Shown here: positions 15,540-17,268 of the stretch, piece by piece | Layout: each line of letters opens with the position of its first letter | Position numbering within the stretch: the stretch's first letter is position 1 | Source of the DNA: Campylobacterota bacterium | GTDB taxonomy: Bacteria; Campylobacterota; Campylobacteria; Campylobacterales; Sulfurovaceae | Assembly: GCA_030595845.1 (NCBI GenBank) | Contig: JAUVCL010000024.1 | Coordinates: 1-17,268 of the forward strand | Direction: 5' to 3' | DNA length: 17,268 nt | The notes under the pieces: model-generated | Told to the model about the DNA's origin: nothing | The model's input: only the letters and a program-made list of their open reading frames with translations | Databases searched by the model: none | Made by a program: the position numbers and the translations under genes

Positions 15540-15545
15540 ATTATA
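15540..15545 (-). promoter_or_regulatory. Candidate -10 box for the aldo/keto reductase gene
   Basis: TATAAT on the minus strand, about 55 nt before the start at 15484, in a very AT-rich divergent gap (15485-15657). The gap also holds -10-like words facing right (TATAAA at 15588-15593, TATAAC at 15565-15570) and a small TTGAA/TTCAA inverted repeat (15621-15635). Its base composition makes chance matches likely. Confidence 0.3.
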
Positions 15546-15657
15546 GTTTAATTTCTTTTTAAGCTATAACTTGAAATAATATTAATGTATAAATATGTAA
15601 TCCGCTATTAAATTAGTCTGTTGAAATTTATTCAAATTTTTTATAGAAGGATATATC

Positions 15658-15954
15658 ATGTCTAATAAATTAGATGAATTAATGGAAAATGAGATAAATG
15701 TTGACTTAGAGAAACGTAAGTTTATGAGTAAGTTTGGAAAGTATGCAGTAGTGAGTGTCGGTATGGCAGCATTGATGACACCAAATGCTTCTGCATCTTT
15801 TAATTCTGGTGGTAAGCCACGTGGACCACAAGGGAATAACGGTTTGGGTAACGGTGATCAAGCAGCACCAGGTGGTTCTTTCCCTAACAATAATGCTGAG
15901 AACAACAATGAGGGAAATCCTCATAGAATTCATGGGTCTGTAAATCCTGATTAG
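15658..15954 (+). CDS. Small exported Gly/Asn/Pro-rich protein, candidate peptide precursor
   Basis: The 98-residue product has three parts. Residues 1-26 are charged and helical (LDELMENEINVDLEKRKFMSK). Residues 27-46 form a hydrophobic stretch ending in NASA, a good signal peptidase site after Ala46. The KRKFMSK just before it resembles a twin-arginine motif with Lys replacing one Arg. Residues 47-98 have no cysteine and are rich in Gly, Asn and Pro, with NNGLGNGDQAAPGG and NPHRIHGS, and look disordered. AGAAGGA sits 6 nt before the start, so expression may be strong. The gene precedes the PqqD-HprK-like gene by 121 nt on the same strand. I do not recognise the family. It could be the substrate of the downstream kinase, with a leader peptide read by the PqqD-like domain, or an unrelated surface protein. 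Confidence 0.8.
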   Translation: MSNKLDELMENEINVDLEKRKFMSKFGKYAVVSVGMAALMTPNASASFNSGGKPRGPQGNNGLGNGDQAAPGGSFPNNNAENNNEGNPHRIHGSVNPD

Positions 15955-15973
15955 CATATTACAGAAATTACAT

Positions 15974-15989
15974 CAGTCCACTCGGGCTG
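15974..15989 (+). terminator. Hairpin between the small protein and kinase genes
   Basis: CAGTCC (15974-15979) pairs with GGGCTG (15984-15989), six pairs including one G-U, around an ACTC loop. A mixed T-rich stretch (TGTGGTTTCTTAT) follows. It may be a weak terminator that lets most transcripts stop after the small gene, giving more substrate than enzyme, or a stabiliser of the 3' end. The T-tract is interrupted, so the call is tentative. Confidence 0.35.
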
Positions 15990-16075
15990 CTGTGGTTTCT
16001 TATACGAAAAATAAATCAATTTATCAACCAATAAATACTTTTCCCCTTCTTAATTTCTTTAAATATGGATAATGA

Positions 16076-17218
16076 ATGACAAAAAATGATGATGTACTAA
16101 AATTGCCAATGCAATCTAAAGCTCTATATGCTTTTGCAATGGATGAGAGTTTACTCGTATATTCTGAAAATACGCAGAATGTTTACGGTTTTGAAAAAGG
16201 CAATGCTTCACTGTTTCTTCAGATTGATGAACTTATTTGTAATCATTCATGTGAAGAAATAGTTGAGAAGTTTCATACAGTAGATACTACTATCGTGAAA
16301 CAAATGTGTGATCTTATTTCAGGGAAAGAAACAGCTGATAATTTAGAGTATGAACCCGACAGAAAGTTTGGAACGTATATTAAAGATGATTTAATGAGAC
16401 GACATTATCAGATAGAGGATATTGTGTTTGCAATACATTATCCCAGTGAGGCTTTTTATAAGCGTTTACATCCTGTATTTGAATACCTTTATACATATAG
16501 CCCTGATGGGGAAAATATAATATCTGTTGATTTTGTTAAAAATGATGATCTTTGGGAAGTTCACTTGAACAATAACCTTGTGGAAACAGCCATTCCTGAA
16601 GGTAGACTGGCTACTTTTATCCAGGAAAAAATGATGACCTATACCTATCAGGCACAACGTTATCTTATCTCTATGCATGCAGGTTCTGTAGAAAAAAATG
16701 GTAATGTCATTATTATGCCGGCTGTAGCAGAATCAGGTAAAACAACATTAACTGCCACATTGATTCACCATGGCTTTCACCTTTTTAGTGATGAAGTAAC
16801 TGCATTGGACTACAAAGGGTATGTGCATCCTCTCCCTTTTTGTATGAATATTAAAGAAGGCAGTTGGAAAGTGCTTTCACCAATGTATCCATCTCTAGAT
16901 AATAGTGATATACATAGTCGATATGACGGGCAGAATATCCGTTTTCTTCCTCCTTTAAATATGCATACAGGCAAGCAAAAAGCCAGCCACATGATTTTCC
17001 CTAAATATACGCCTAATGCAAAAACAAAGCTCATGGAAATTACGGCTAAAGAGGCACTATCCAAGGTAAAAGAAGCCGGTTATCAGGTTCAGGAGAACAT
17101 GAATAAAAATAAATTTGAATTGATCTTAACCCATCTCGTTTCTCTTCCAAAATATACTTTGGTTTATTCCAACTTGGATGAAGCTATAGCTGTTATTGAC
17201 ACATTGTTGGAAGCGTAA
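16076..17218 (+). CDS. PqqD-like domain fused to HPr-kinase-like domain
   Basis: The 380-residue protein has two recognisable parts. Residues about 27-85 (VYSENTQNVYGFEKGNASLFLQIDELICNHSCEEIV up to the LISG end, given here only in part by position) follow the PqqD or RiPP-recognition-element pattern of a strand pair and helices that bind leader peptides. Residues about 195-300 resemble HprK: MHAGSV with His201, a Walker A motif AVAESGKT at 216-223, then HHGFHLFSDEVTAL with Asp239-Glu240 where HprK has an acidic pair. The first Walker A position is Ala, allowed by the [AG]x4GK[ST] rule but unusual for HprK. The C-terminal part (about 310-380) is less clear. No membrane segment is visible. The start has only a weak GGAT before it. 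It overlaps the next gene by one base and likely acts on a peptide or protein, probably not on HPr. Confidence 0.7.
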   Translation: MTKNDDVLKLPMQSKALYAFAMDESLLVYSENTQNVYGFEKGNASLFLQIDELICNHSCEEIVEKFHTVDTTIVKQMCDLISGKETADNLEYEPDRKFGTYIKDDLMRRHYQIEDIVFAIHYPSEAFYKRLHPVFEYLYTYSPDGENIISVDFVKNDDLWEVHLNNNLVETAIPEGRLATFIQEKMMTYTYQAQRYLISMHAGSVEKNGNVIIMPAVAESGKTTLTATLIHHGFHLFSDEVTALDYKGYVHPLPFCMNIKEGSWKVLSPMYPSLDNSDIHSRYDGQNIRFLPPLNMHTGKQKASHMIFPKYTPNAKTKLMEITAKEALSKVKEAGYQVQENMNKNKFELILTHLVSLPKYTLVYSNLDEAIAVIDTLLEA

Positions 17219-17268
17219 TGCAAGTTCAAAGAAGTATTAAACTCGAAAGTTTGTTTATACTATGTGAG
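17218..17268 (+). CDS. Start of a downstream gene, possibly a nucleotidyltransferase
   Basis: An ATG shares its first base with the last base of the kinase stop codon (TAATG), and the frame stays open for 17 codons to the window end: MQVQRSIKLESLFILCE. The one-base overlap implies translational coupling with the kinase. The hydrophobic helix after a short basic start resembles the N-termini of the uncharacterised nucleotidyltransferases found beside HprK-like kinases in lasso-peptide and related loci. Seventeen residues cannot prove this. Confidence 0.4.
   Translation, partial: MQVQRSIKLESLFILCE

Noticed and set aside
15485..15657. A strong promoter for the small exported protein
   Set aside because: Several -10-like words exist (15565-15570, 15588-15593) but none has a matching -35 at 16-18 nt, and the very high A+T makes chance hits likely.
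16065..16079. An ATG upstream of the kinase start
   Set aside because: It opens a four-codon frame (Met-Asp-Asn-Glu-stop) in a different frame, overlapping the kinase start. It is too short to call a gene, though coupling cannot be excluded.
1..17268. Prophage, insertion sequence or CRISPR array
   Set aside because: No transposase, integrase, phage gene or regularly spaced direct repeats were seen. The repeats found are short inverted elements only.

Overview
The window reads as Campylobacterota (Epsilonproteobacteria), most likely a Sulfurovum- or Sulfurimonas-like chromosome. The evidence is the gene order fabZ-lpxA-clpX-mreB-mreC, which as I recall is kept in Campylobacter and Helicobacter, an LpxB of the epsilon type, AT-rich promoters with a good -10 box and a poor -35 box, and a moderately AT-rich composition. 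No assignment below phylum can be proved from the sequence alone. No rRNA, tRNA, CRISPR array, insertion sequence or transposase gene is visible.

Layout. 1-2181 (minus) is the first two thirds of carB, cut by the window edge, with its own -10 box just beyond a strong intrinsic terminator. 2229-10572 is a long minus-strand block, read from right to left: an NhaC-type Na+/H+ antiporter, lpxB (4-bp overlap), queH, fabZ, lpxA, clpX, mreB and mreC (11-bp overlap), ending at the terminator at 2229-2268. It joins lipid A and fatty acid synthesis (fabZ, lpxA, lpxB), proteolysis (clpX), cell shape (mreBC) and tRNA queuosine synthesis (queH). Two REP-like inverted repeats lie in this block. One sits between lpxB and queH and supplies the lpxB stop codon. 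The other lies in the leader of the antiporter gene. 10678-13220 (plus) holds an exported L,D-transpeptidase-like protein, then an RhlE-type DEAD-box helicase with a long structured leader, then a DUF6172 protein. 13223-15484 (minus) holds a PilT/PilU-family ATPase and a Tas-like aldo/keto reductase.

15658-17268 (plus) is the most unusual part. A 98-residue protein has a signal-like N-terminus and a Gly/Asn/Pro-rich tail. A hairpin follows, then a 380-residue protein that looks like a PqqD-type peptide-binding domain fused to an HPr-kinase-like domain, then a gene that starts inside the kinase stop codon and leaves the window after 17 codons. The set resembles peptide-modification loci (lasso-peptide kinase clusters and the 'HPr-rel-A' systems that pair a PqqD-like protein, an HprK-like kinase and a nucleotidyltransferase). 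I propose the small protein as the substrate; that is inference.

A further signal is the octamer GAGTAGGG. It occurs seven times, always on the plus strand and never as its complement. It resembles the KOPS motif read by the FtsK DNA translocase.
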